64,000 nt of DNA from Massilia aquatica (GTDB taxonomy: Bacteria; Pseudomonadota; Gammaproteobacteria; Burkholderiales; Burkholderiaceae_D). The stretch's first letter is position 1. Every line of letters starts with the position of its first letter. The notes beneath the pieces are model-generated. The model made no database searches and was not told the origin of the DNA. It saw only the letters and a list, made by a program, of their open reading frames with translations. The DNA lies in NCBI RefSeq assembly GCF_011682045.1, contig NZ_VVIW01000019.1:52609-116608 (forward strand), given 5' to 3'. A program made the translations under genes and the position numbers. Positions 15,825 through 24,010 of the stretch are shown here, piece by piece.

Positions 15825-16619
15825 ATGCCACGTTTATCCGCCGCCGCCATCCTCCTGCTCAGCGCTCTTGCACCGGCCGTTCACGCCCAAAAGCTGGTGG
15901 CCGAGACCCCGGCCGGCCAGTCGATCATGACCGTGGGTTTGGGCGTGGCCGTGGTGCCCGAATACCTGGGCGGCGACAAGGGCCGGGCGGTGCCGGTCAT
16001 CGTGGCCGACTACCAGCACGCCAGCGGCTTTTTCGCCAGCACGTCGAGCGGTATCGGCTACAAGACCAAGGTCGGACAGGTGGCCCTGAGCGGCGCCCTG
16101 GGCGTGGCCGGCAGCCGCAGCGACCGCGATCATGGGCTCTCCAGAGGGTCGGACGCGCTCAGGGGCATGGGCGAAATCAAGGCGTCGGCGATCGGCGCGT
16201 TCGGGGTGGGCTATGAATTCGACGGCGGCATCGGGGTCGGCTTGCGCGCCATGGTGGCGTTGAGTCACCGCGAGCGCGGCAACAGCTATGAACTCGGCGC
16301 GCAGGCACCGTTGTTCAAGAATGACGTCTACCAGCTGGGCGTGTTCGCGTCGGCCACCTACAGCGACAAGAAGAACATGCAGGCATTCTACGGCGTGACC
16401 GCCGCCCAGAGTCTCACGTCCGGCTACAAGCGCTACGATACCAAGGCCGGCTTCTCGCATGTGAACGTGGGACTGAACGCGCAGCGCAAGTTGAACAAGA
16501 ACTGGTCGGTGAACTCGATGGTCGGCGTGGTCAGCCTGCTCGGCGACGCCGCCGACAGCCCGCTGGCCAAGCGCAAGACGGCGCCGCTGCTGGCCGTAAC
16601 GTTGAACTACGCGTTTTGA
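15825..16619 (+). CDS. mipA: MipA/OmpV-family outer membrane protein
   Basis: 264 aa. Signal peptide MPRLSAAAILLLSALAPAVHA. The mature protein has the MipA pattern: TVGLGVAVVPEYLGGDKGRAVPVI near the start, alternating amphipathic strands, a central GYEFDGGIGVGLRAMVALSH, and a C-terminal terminal Phe strand (LLAVTLNYAF) typical of outer-membrane beta barrels. E. coli MipA scaffolds murein synthase MltA/PBP1B; other members are OmpV-like porins, so the exact role is open. AAGGACC upstream of ATG 15825 is the ribosome-binding site. The LysR gene follows on the same strand after 80 bp and could regulate it. Confidence 0.82.
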   Translation: MPRLSAAAILLLSALAPAVHAQKLVAETPAGQSIMTVGLGVAVVPEYLGGDKGRAVPVIVADYQHASGFFASTSSGIGYKTKVGQVALSGALGVAGSRSDRDHGLSRGSDALRGMGEIKASAIGAFGVGYEFDGGIGVGLRAMVALSHRERGNSYELGAQAPLFKNDVYQLGVFASATYSDKKNMQAFYGVTAAQSLTSGYKRYDTKAGFSHVNVGLNAQRKLNKNWSVNSMVGVVSLLGDAADSPLAKRKTAPLLAVTLNYAF

Positions 16620-16700
16620 ACCCGGCCGCGCCAACTGGTCTATCATGGCGTGGTGGTATAGGTTTTGTCGCGTAATTGGTTAACCGATAGGGAATAGCTT

Positions 16701-17639
16701 ATGTATCACGCCAGCTTTCGCCAGCTCCAGTCCCTGGTTCTCGTGGCCCGCCACGAGAGCGTGTCGAAGGCGGCGGAGGCCATGCATGTGACGCAGCCGG
16801 CGGTGTCGCTGCAACTGCGCACCCTGGAAAATATCACCGGCGTCGCACTCACGCGCAAGGACGGGCGCGGCATCCAGTTGACGGCGGCGGGGGAGGTGAT
16901 GGTGGACTTCGCCGAGCGCATCCTGCGCCTGTGGGAGCACGCGGGCGACGAGCTGGCGGCGCTGCACGGCGTCACCAGCGGCACGCTGCGCATCGGCGCG
17001 GTCACCACGGCCGAACATTTGCTGCCGCCGCTGCTGGTGCCGTTCACGCTCGAGCGGCCCGACGTGCGCCTCAAGCTCCAGGTGGGCAACCGGGTCGAAA
17101 TCGTCAACATGCTGGCGCGCCAGGAGATCGACATCGCCATCATGGGCACGCCGCCGCGCGAGCTGCGCACCAACGCGGCGCGCTTTGCGCGCCATCCGAT
17201 GGGGTTCGTGGCCGGCGCCGATCATCCGCTGATGAAGAAACGGAAGCTGACCCTGGCCGATGTGGTGGGCGCCAACCTGCTGGTGCGCGAACGCGGTTCG
17301 GGCACGCGCACCGCCGTCGAGCGCCTGTTCAAGGAGGGCGGGCACGCGCTCAATTTCGGTTCCGAAGTCTCGTCCAATGAGGCGATCAAGCGCATGGTCT
17401 CGGCCGGGCTGGGGGTGGGATTTTTGTCGGTGCACGCGTGCGCGCTCGAATTCAAATCGGGGCTGCTGCGCATGTTGCCGCTCAAGGGCAATCCGGTGGA
17501 CGCCGACTGGCAGGTGATGCACCTGGCCGGCCAGCCGATTCCGAAGGTCGCGGCGGCCTTCCAGGATTACGTGATCGAGCACGGCCAGGCGCTGGTCAGC
17601 AGCGAGCTGGAAGGGTTTTACCAGCGTGGCGCGGCTTAG
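16701..17639 (+). CDS. LysR-family transcriptional regulator (CbbR/CysB-like)
   Basis: 312 aa. N-terminal winged HTH: FRQLQSLVLVARHESVSKAAEAMHVTQPAVSLQLRTLE is the classical LysR recognition helix region (residues 6-45). The effector-binding domain begins about residue 90 (SGTLRIGAVTTAEHLLPPLL) and resembles the CbbR group (RQEIDIAIMGTPP, NLLVRERGSGTRTAVERLF). The effector is unknown. Its 80 bp upstream region contains the palindrome GGTTAACC. It ends one base before the stop of the convergent serine hydrolase gene, so the two transcripts overlap. Confidence 0.9.
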   Translation: MYHASFRQLQSLVLVARHESVSKAAEAMHVTQPAVSLQLRTLENITGVALTRKDGRGIQLTAAGEVMVDFAERILRLWEHAGDELAALHGVTSGTLRIGAVTTAEHLLPPLLVPFTLERPDVRLKLQVGNRVEIVNMLARQEIDIAIMGTPPRELRTNAARFARHPMGFVAGADHPLMKKRKLTLADVVGANLLVRERGSGTRTAVERLFKEGGHALNFGSEVSSNEAIKRMVSAGLGVGFLSVHACALEFKSGLLRMLPLKGNPVDADWQVMHLAGQPIPKVAAAFQDYVIEHGQALVSSELEGFYQRGAA

Positions 17640-17640
17640 C

Positions 17641-18870
17641 CTACAGGCCCGCCTCCGTGAGCGCCGCCTCGATGCGGAGCAAAGCCTGACCCTGGTACGA
17701 GGCGTCGCCGGATGAATGGTTCTCGTCGAGCTTGTTCATCATTACCGTGTAGCTGACGCCGGACGGGAGTTGGCGCAGTACGGTTGCCACGCCGGGATCG
17801 GCGCCGCTGAACCCGCCATTGTTCCTGGTGCCGGCCAGCGGCGCGCCGTCCGGCACGCGGTAGTGCGCCGCGAATATCGTCAACGCCTTCGCCGTTGCGA
17901 TCACCTGGCCGGCCGCAGCCCAGTTTTCGGCGCGGATGGCGCCGTCGAGCGCCAGGACGGTGGTGCCGGGTACGAAGACACTGGGGGCGGTCACTGTCGT
18001 GATGTAGTCCGGCTCGCGCGGGTGACGATCCCGCATCAGCGAGCGCATGCCCTCGAAGTCGCTCTTCGGAATGCCGATCGGCCCCATGATCTTGTCTTGA
18101 AGGTACTGTATGTAGCCCGATCCGGATGCCTTTTCGATGATCTGGCCAAGCAGCAGATAGCCAAAATTCGCGTAGGCCGTCTTTGTGCCGGGGGCGAAAT
18201 CGAGCTGGCGCCGCATGACAAAGCGAATGATGTCGTCCTTGTACGGTGGCGCCGGCAAGCCGAGCGTTTGCCGGATCTCGGGTTCCGACATGATCGGATC
18301 GCCGCTGATGTCGGCATCCCAGCCGCCTTGATGCTCCAGCACTTGGGCGATGGTGATCGCGCCGATGCGCACATCCGGCGAGGCAGGCAGCAGCTCGCGC
18401 TCCAGCCAGCACGGGGCGTTCGAGCCGGTACAAAACACGTGGTCGGTGAGAGCGAGTTTGCCCTCGCGCGCCAAGGTCCGGATCGCGGCGGCGGTGACCG
18501 GCTTGACGATACTGGCGGTGATGAACATGGCATCGGCCGGCAGGGGAACCTGGCGCGCGCTGTCGCGATGGCCGTAGCCACGTTCGGCGATCATGACGCC
18601 GTCCCTGGCCACTGCCACCGTGGCTGCGGTGATCCCGTTCGCTGCCATGAAGGGCAGCATGGCGGCGTCGATCCTGCGATTGAGCTCCCCGCTGCAGGCG
18701 ATCAATTCGGCCACCGGCGCACCGGGCTTTTGCGCCACGCAACTGAGCGATTTGCCGGCGTTCGACGCCGCCTGGCCGCCACCGCCCCCGCCGCATCCGG
18801 CCAACAGGGCGGTGACGGCGACGCCGGATGCGAACCGCGTTGGGCAGGATAGGTACGAAAAAAATGTCAT
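17641..18870 (-). CDS. serine beta-lactamase-like hydrolase, lipoprotein
   Basis: 409 aa. Signal ending LLAGC (Cys26) followed by GGGGGG, so a lipoprotein with a flexible linker. Beta-lactamase/D-Ala-D-Ala carboxypeptidase fold: catalytic SxxK is SIVK (in FITASIVKPVTAAAI), and the YxN motif is YAN (in TAYANFGYLLLG). The KTG-like motif is not obvious; a HSSG segment near the C-terminus (NKLDENHSSGDASYQ) lies where it would fall. Members are esterases, carboxypeptidases or inactive homologues; a true beta-lactamase is unlikely. Divergent from the two-component operon at 18959. Confidence 0.85.
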   Translation of the reverse strand: MTFFSYLSCPTRFASGVAVTALLAGCGGGGGGQAASNAGKSLSCVAQKPGAPVAELIACSGELNRRIDAAMLPFMAANGITAATVAVARDGVMIAERGYGHRDSARQVPLPADAMFITASIVKPVTAAAIRTLAREGKLALTDHVFCTGSNAPCWLERELLPASPDVRIGAITIAQVLEHQGGWDADISGDPIMSEPEIRQTLGLPAPPYKDDIIRFVMRRQLDFAPGTKTAYANFGYLLLGQIIEKASGSGYIQYLQDKIMGPIGIPKSDFEGMRSLMRDRHPREPDYITTVTAPSVFVPGTTVLALDGAIRAENWAAAGQVIATAKALTIFAAHYRVPDGAPLAGTRNNGGFSGADPGVATVLRQLPSGVSYTVMMNKLDENHSSGDASYQGQALLRIEAALTEAGL

Positions 18871-18958
18871 GCAATTCCTTGGTCAGTTCAGAGTGAAAAG
18901 CCATTATCGCAATCCCAATCTTCTGCAAATCTTAAGACAGGCACACCTGGCATGCGCG

Positions 18959-19618
18959 ATGCACATACTGATCATTGAAGACGATCTCGACCTCGGTCGA
19001 GCACTGCAAAAAGCACTCAAGCTGGAAGGCTTCAGCAGCGAATGGCTGCGCCAGGCTGTCGACGCGCCGCGCTCGTTCGAGGGCCTGCATTACGCCTGCA
19101 TCCTGCTCGACCTGTCGCTGCCGGACGGCGATGGGCAAGCACTGCTGGCCCGCTGGCGCGGCGCCGGGGTGGCAATCCCCATCATTATCATGACGGCGCG
19201 CGCCGCGTTGGAGGAGCGCCTGGCGGGGCTCGACGGCGGTGCCGATGATTTTATCGTCAAGCCGTTCGCCACGGTGGAACTGGCATCGCGCATGCGCGCC
19301 GTGCTGCGGCGTTACGCGCAGCAGTCCTGGCAAGTGTGGACCATCGGCGACCTGGAGCTGGAGCCGAAATCCTGTATGGCGCGGCTGGCGGGCAGTCCCG
19401 TCAACCTGTCGCGCCGCGAATTCCAGCTGATACTCGAACTGGCGCGCGAACCGGGCGTGGTGGTGTCGAAAAGCGCACTGTCCGAGCGTCTCGAACCGCT
19501 CGGCGAGCCGGTTAACTTCGGCGCGATCGATGTGCATATCTTTAACTTGCGCAGCAAAATAGGCTGCCATCGGATTCGCACCGTGCGCGGGGTCGGCTAC
19601 ATGCTGGTCCGATGCTGA
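18959..19618 (+). CDS. OmpR-family response regulator
   Basis: 219 aa. Receiver: MHILIIEDDLDLGRALQKAL with the DD pair, phospho-acceptor Asp in ACILLDLSLPDGDG (about residue 51), and Lys in FIVKPF. The C-terminal winged helix starts near residue 125 (WTIGDLELEPKSCMARLAG) and ends HIFNLRSKIGCHRIRTVRGVGYMLV. Closest in style to QseB/PmrA regulators. A CTTAAG lies 23 bp upstream of the ATG. The kinase gene overlaps the last 7 bp (19612-19618). Confidence 0.9.
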   Translation: MHILIIEDDLDLGRALQKALKLEGFSSEWLRQAVDAPRSFEGLHYACILLDLSLPDGDGQALLARWRGAGVAIPIIIMTARAALEERLAGLDGGADDFIVKPFATVELASRMRAVLRRYAQQSWQVWTIGDLELEPKSCMARLAGSPVNLSRREFQLILELAREPGVVVSKSALSERLEPLGEPVNFGAIDVHIFNLRSKIGCHRIRTVRGVGYMLVRC

Positions 19619-20976
19619 AGATCCTGCGCCCCACGCTGGTCGGGCGCGTGGTTCTGGCGCTGATGATGGCGTTCTTCATCGCCTGGATGTTGTTGTCGGC
19701 GGTGATGTACATCGACGCGACAGATCCGGCCATCGGCGACAAGAGCATCCAGGACGTCGGACGCGGACTGGCCGCATCGCTGGCGCGGCTCGACAACGCG
19801 CAAGAAGCACGCGCCGTCGCCGCTGCCACGTCGGAGCAGATCGAACAGTTGTACCGCGCCTATGACATTCCGGCAATCATGCTGATCCAGCTGAACGCTC
19901 AGGATGGAACACGCTTGTATTCATCCCCCGCGGGCGGCCCTGCACTGCTGGGCGGCGACGCGGGCGCGATGACCACGGTGCGCATGGGTGGCAGGTCGTT
20001 CCGGGTTTTCAAGAGCACGGCCGGGCGCTGGTCGGTCACGGTGGCCGGGTCGAGGGTGGCGGACAGCTTTTTGCTGCTTTCGATCGCGCGCGACCTGGTC
20101 TATTACCTGCTGATCGCCTTTCCCTGCATTCTGCTGCCGGTCTGGATTGCCGTCTCGCGCGGCATGCGCCCGTTGCAGCAAATGAGCAAACGGATCGCCG
20201 CGCGCGGCACCGACGACATGTCGCCCACCGGCGTCGATCCGAAGTATGCCGAGCTCAGGCCGCTGGCGGGCGCGCTGGACCGCCTGCTTGGGCAGCTGCG
20301 TGAAAAGATCGCGCGCGAACATGGCTTCGTCCACGACGCCGCGCATGAACTGCGCACGCCGATGGCGGTCATTTCGGTGAACGCTCACGTACTGGCCGTC
20401 GAGCCTGAAGCGCAGGGGCGGCGCGAGGCGCAGCGGCATCTCGATCATGCGATTGCGCGCGCTTCGCACCTGATTTCGCAGTTGTTGCAGTTGGCTCGGG
20501 TCGATGGTACGCGCATCGGCGACACCAGCGTCATCGACGTGGCCCATCTGGTGCGCCACGAACTGGCGCGGGCGGCGCAGGCAGCAATGGACAATGATAT
20601 CGAACTGGCGTTGGAGGCGCCCGAGCGCTTGCCGTTCACACTGGAGGTGCATGCGTTTCAATCGATCCTGGCCAACCTGCTCGATAACGCGCTGCGCTAT
20701 GCGGGAGCGGGCGCGAATGTGGTCGTCGGACTGGGTCGGGAAGACGGCTGCCTGACGCTGGCCGTGGCCGATGACGGGCCGGGGATCGCGCAGGCCGATC
20801 TGGCTCATGTGTTCGAGCGCTTTTACCGCGCCAGGTCTCACAATACGACCGGCTCGGGCCTCGGCCTGGCGATCGTCAGGCAGGCCGCCTTGCGCATGAA
20901 CGGCACGGTCGCACTCGAGCCGGGACCGGGCGGTCGCGGTTGCCGCTTTGTCGTGCGGATCGCGGCGCCGCGCTGA
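19612..20976 (+). CDS. EnvZ/QseC-type sensor histidine kinase
   Basis: 454 aa. Two membrane helices (residues about 9-32 and 155-180) flank a periplasmic sensor of roughly 120 residues. After HAMP-like linker sequence comes the H box FVHDAAHELRTPMAV, the N box FQSILANLLDNALRYA, and the G boxes VADDGPGIAQ and GSGLGLAIVRQAA. All catalytic residues look intact. It phosphorylates the regulator encoded by the overlapping upstream gene. The stimulus is unknown. Nothing downstream belongs to the operon: the YhcG gene starts 180 bp later with a different base composition. Confidence 0.9.
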   Translation: MLKILRPTLVGRVVLALMMAFFIAWMLLSAVMYIDATDPAIGDKSIQDVGRGLAASLARLDNAQEARAVAAATSEQIEQLYRAYDIPAIMLIQLNAQDGTRLYSSPAGGPALLGGDAGAMTTVRMGGRSFRVFKSTAGRWSVTVAGSRVADSFLLLSIARDLVYYLLIAFPCILLPVWIAVSRGMRPLQQMSKRIAARGTDDMSPTGVDPKYAELRPLAGALDRLLGQLREKIAREHGFVHDAAHELRTPMAVISVNAHVLAVEPEAQGRREAQRHLDHAIARASHLISQLLQLARVDGTRIGDTSVIDVAHLVRHELARAAQAAMDNDIELALEAPERLPFTLEVHAFQSILANLLDNALRYAGAGANVVVGLGREDGCLTLAVADDGPGIAQADLAHVFERFYRARSHNTTGSGLGLAIVRQAALRMNGTVALEPGPGGRGCRFVVRIAAPR

Positions 20977-21159
20977 GGGGGACGTGGCGCCTGGCGTGCT
21001 GTGCGGTCGTTCGCGTCCCTCTGTTTCTTAAACAGTCGCGCCGGGCATGGGCTACCTCGCGTCATCAGAAGAGCGCAGTAACGGAACAAACGTTGCGCCA
21101 CGGTGTCCAACATCAGACCATTGCCCATTGAGCGGCATATCTTTTGGAGCATCCACGAC

Positions 21160-22212
21160 ATGAGCAAACCAAACCTGCCTTCCGGCGCAGAGCGTGACCT
21201 CCCGGAATTGTTATCCGCACTTGGCGAACTGATCCGTCAGTCGCGCCAGCGCGCGCTGCGAGCCGTCGACATGATTCACGTACAAACCTGTTGGGAGGTG
21301 GGCCGGCATATTGTCGAGTTCGAGCAGGGCGGCGTGGCGCGCGCCATTTATGGGCAGCGCCTGTTGCCGGAATTGGCCAAGGCGCTGACAGCGGAGTTTG
21401 GCAAGGGATTCGATGATCGGAATCTACGCCATATGCGCAGTTTTTATTTCGCATTCCCAATTCGGGACGCACTGCGTACCGAATTGAGTTGGACCCACTA
21501 TCGCACGCTGTTGCGGGTAGACACCGAAGCGGCGCGCACGTGGTACATGCATGAGGCGGCGGAGCAAAACTGCAGTTCGCGTGCGCTTGAGCGGCAGATC
21601 GGCACGCTGTATTACGAACGCCTGCTGGCCAGCCAGGACCGCGCAGCCGTCAAGCAGGAGGCCTGCGAAAAGGTGGCCGCCGTCAAAGGCGGACCGCGCG
21701 AATTCGTGCGCGATCCCGTTTTACTGGAGTTTCTCGGGCTACCCGCAAGTGGAATCGTGCTCGAGAGCGAGCTTGAACACGCGTTGATGGACCAGCTTCA
21801 GAGCTTCCTGCTCGAACTGGGCAAGGGCTTTGCTTTTGTCGCACGGCAGCAGCGCATTAGCACCGAGAGTCGCGATTTCTATGTCGATCTGGTGTTTTAT
21901 AACTATTTGCTCAAGTGCTTTGTCATCTTCGATCTCAAGCGGGGGGAGCTCAGTCATCAGGACATCGGCCAAACCGACATGTATGTCCGCATGTACGACG
22001 AACTCAAGCGCGGCCCGGACGACAACCCTACTGTGGGCATCATCCTGTGTACGGATAAAGATGCTTCGATAGTGCGCTACTCGGTCTTGAACGGCAATGA
22101 GCACCTGTTCGCCAGCAAGTATCAATGCGTTTTGCCCACCGAGGAAGCGCTGCGCGCCGAACTCAACCGAACGTGCACGCAGTTTCATGACACGCGTCCA
22201 TTGGGTAAGTGA
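21160..22212 (+). CDS. YhcG-type PDDEXK nuclease (DUF1016)
   Basis: 350 aa from ATG 21160 (TTGGAGC about 11 nt upstream). The N-terminal DUF1016 region is clear: SRQRALRAVDMIHVQTCWEVGRHIVEFEQGG, then GFDDRNLRHMRSFYFAFP and ELSWTHYRTLLRV. The C-terminal nuclease domain carries FYVDLVFYNYLLKCFVIFDLK: the D and the (D/E)xK of the PD-(D/E)xK fold. YhcG proteins are often neighbours of type I restriction-modification genes; here none is near. Third-position G+C is visibly lower than in the neighbours, pointing to acquisition by transfer. Convergent with clpP. Confidence 0.85.
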   Translation: MSKPNLPSGAERDLPELLSALGELIRQSRQRALRAVDMIHVQTCWEVGRHIVEFEQGGVARAIYGQRLLPELAKALTAEFGKGFDDRNLRHMRSFYFAFPIRDALRTELSWTHYRTLLRVDTEAARTWYMHEAAEQNCSSRALERQIGTLYYERLLASQDRAAVKQEACEKVAAVKGGPREFVRDPVLLEFLGLPASGIVLESELEHALMDQLQSFLLELGKGFAFVARQQRISTESRDFYVDLVFYNYLLKCFVIFDLKRGELSHQDIGQTDMYVRMYDELKRGPDDNPTVGIILCTDKDASIVRYSVLNGNEHLFASKYQCVLPTEEALRAELNRTCTQFHDTRPLGK

Positions 22213-22284
22213 TCGCCGGGCTTATGGTTCGCAAGATTGCGCCGGCTGGGAGCCCGGGCCTCCCCGATCAGGCATTGACCGCAC

Positions 22285-22908
22285 TCACAGGCCGCCTTGA
22301 GCGTCGCGGGTGGCAAGCACGCGGTCGATCAGGCCGTATTGCGCCCCCTGGTCGGCCGACATGAAATTGTCGCGGTCCGAATCCTTTTCGATTTGCGCCA
22401 GCGTTTGCCCGGTGCGTTCGGCATAGATCGCGTTGAGCCGGTGGCGCAGGTACAGCACTTCGCGCGCCTGGATCTCGATGTCGGCGGCCACGCCTTGCGA
22501 TCCGCCACTGGGCTGGTGCATCATGAGGCGGGCGTTGGGCAGCGCGTAGCGTTTGCCGGTCGCACCGGCTGCCAGCAAAAACGAGCCCATGCTGGCCGCA
22601 AAACCGGTGCACAGGGTCGACACATCCGGTTTGATGAACTGCATCGTGTCGTAGACCGCCATGCCGGCGTACACCGAGCCGCCCGGCGAATTGATATACA
22701 GCGAAATATCCTTGTCCGGATTGTCCGATTCGAGGAACAGCAACTGGGCGACGATCAGGTTGGCCGATTGCTCGGTGACTTCGCCCACCAAAAAAATCAC
22801 GCGCTCCTTGAGCAGGCGCGAGTAAATGTCGAAGGCGCGCTCGCCCCGTCCCGTTTGTTCTATGACGGTGGGCACCAGGCCGAGGGCCTGCGGAAAAGTG
22901 GAAGTCAT
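22285..22908 (-). CDS. clpP: ClpP-family serine protease subunit, probably an accessory paralogue
   Basis: 207 aa. Catalytic triad visible: Ser106 in GFAASMGSF, His131 in [10 protein letters not shown], and Asp180 in [12 protein letters not shown] 22908 is chosen for the AAAGGACCATA site just upstream; an in-frame ATG exists at 22938. It would form the 14-subunit protease chamber for a Clp ATPase. The usual tig-clpP-clpX-lon context is absent: it is a single gene divergent from an ECF sigma factor. It also has [12 protein letters not shown] where housekeeping ClpP normally reads LGGFQGQASDIE. This suggests a second ClpP; the main one should lie elsewhere. Confidence 0.85.
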   Translation of the reverse strand: MTSTFPQALGLVPTVIEQTGRGERAFDIYSRLLKERVIFLVGEVTEQSANLIVAQLLFLESDNPDKDISLYINSPGGSVYAGMAVYDTMQFIKPDVSTLCTGFAASMGSFLLAAGATGKRYALPNARLMMHQPSGGSQGVAADIEIQAREVLYLRHRLNAIYAERTGQTLAQIEKDSDRDNFMSADQGAQYGLIDRVLATRDAQGGL

Positions 22909-22978
22909 TATGGTCCTTTTGCTGTAGAGTTCAATCACGGAGTCGATTGCGCCTGCTTGACGCCTGCGGCCCTACGCT

Positions 22979-23016
22979 ATGTGACAGAAAAAATATATAC
23001 CGCAGGCGTGTCACAT
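22979..23016. promoter_or_regulatory. perfect 8-bp inverted repeat between clpP paralogue and ECF sigma gene
   Basis: ATGTGACA (22979-22986), 22-nt AT-rich spacer, TGTCACAT (23009-23016). It is centred in the 160 bp divergent promoter region and could control both genes. Confidence 0.5.
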
Positions 23017-23068
23017 CCGGGCCGTGCCGAGCGTCATGTGGCAACAGCATCAACAAAGGAGATTCCCG

Positions 23069-23761
23069 ATGACGCACACGAGCGATACCGATGGCGCCCT
23101 GTTCGAACAGCTGCGGCCGCGCCTGAAAGCGATCAGTTGCCGCATCGTTGGCAGCGAGGCGGACGCCGAAGACATCGTGCAGGACTGTTTTCTCAAGTGG
23201 CGGGACGCCGAACAGGAAGCGGTGGCAACGCCGGCGGCATGGCTGACCACGGTCGTGCAGCATCAGTCGATCGACCGCCTGCGCAAGCGTGCGCGCGACT
23301 CGACGGCGGCGCTCACCGCCATGGAACTGGCGCCCGCTGTGCCACCCGCAACGCCGGAGGATAGCTTGCTGCGGCGCGCCGAACTGGGCGAGGCGCTGGC
23401 CCGCCTGCTGTCGCGCCTGTCGCCGTCCGAGCGTTTGGCCCTGGTCCTGCATGAGGTGTTCGAGTGCGGGCATGCCGACATCGCCGCGGCGCTCGGCACC
23501 AATGCCGTGAATGCCCGCCAGTACCTGGCCCGTGCGCGGCGGCGCTTGCGTGAGGCTGAGGGGGAAACGCCGGCCAGCGAAAAACTCTGCCGCGAGCTGA
23601 TCCGCCGTTTCCAGGCTGCGATCAATGGTATCGACGTGCCGGCGATGGTGAGTTTGCTCGGTGATGAGCAGCCGGTGTCGGTGCACGAAGCGCCGCGCCT
23701 GCGCATCCACGCGGGGGCTTGTGCCAACGATGCCGTGTACTGGTGCGTAGCCGCGGCTTAG
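23069..23761 (+). CDS. ECF sigma factor, SigJ/ECF41-like with shortened C-terminus
   Basis: 230 aa. Sigma region 2: LFEQLRPRLKAISCRIVGSEADAEDIVQDCFLKW, and the region-2.4 part TPAAWLTTVVQHQSIDRLRKRAR. Region 4: LSRLSPSERLALVLHEVFECGHADIAAALGTNAVNARQYLARARRRL. After region 4 comes a remnant of a SnoaL-like domain (ELIRRFQAAINGIDVPAMVSLLGDE), which in ECF41-type sigma factors is about 100 residues and acts as a built-in anti-sigma; here it is only about 55 residues. AAAGGAGA upstream of ATG 23069 is a good ribosome-binding site. No anti-sigma gene is adjacent. Confidence 0.85.
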   Translation: MTHTSDTDGALFEQLRPRLKAISCRIVGSEADAEDIVQDCFLKWRDAEQEAVATPAAWLTTVVQHQSIDRLRKRARDSTAALTAMELAPAVPPATPEDSLLRRAELGEALARLLSRLSPSERLALVLHEVFECGHADIAAALGTNAVNARQYLARARRRLREAEGETPASEKLCRELIRRFQAAINGIDVPAMVSLLGDEQPVSVHEAPRLRIHAGACANDAVYWCVAAA

Positions 23762-23873
23762 GTACCCGTCAAGGCGGCGGGGAGGTAATGACGTCCAATG
23801 GCGCGAGCTGTGCAAGCCGCACTAAATGCTCAACTGCCTTGACTTTTTGTAAGTGTTCCAGCGTAGCGGCTCC

Positions 23874-23887
23874 CCCTATTAATAGGG
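23874..23887. repeat. 14-bp perfect palindrome CCCTATTAATAGGG
   Basis: In the 250 bp AT-richer gap between the ECF gene and the end of the TonB receptor. It may be an operator or part of a relic. A minus-strand open frame (23966-23769, 65 codons) crosses it but shows no domain. Confidence 0.4.
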
Positions 23888-24010
23888 CAGGCACTAACCC
23901 GTACAGGCGCCAAAAGCGGGAATGGTCATTGGCTCTTCCATGGCTGAGTTGAGCCGCGCGCCGCATGCAGGTCTGTCAGGACCAAGCAGACGCGCGACTT
24001 CAACACTGCA

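Noticed and set aside
17641..18870. True beta-lactamase
   Set aside because: It has SxxK and YxN but no clear KTG triad and a lipoprotein signal; family resemblance is to esterase or carboxypeptidase-like proteins.
22979..23016. CRP site at the clpP/ECF inverted repeat
   Set aside because: Half-sites match CRP, but the spacing is 26 bp rather than 6.
23769..23966. 65-codon minus-strand frame in the gap before the TonB receptor
   Set aside because: No domain, no ribosome-binding site; a mild hydrophobic segment is not enough.
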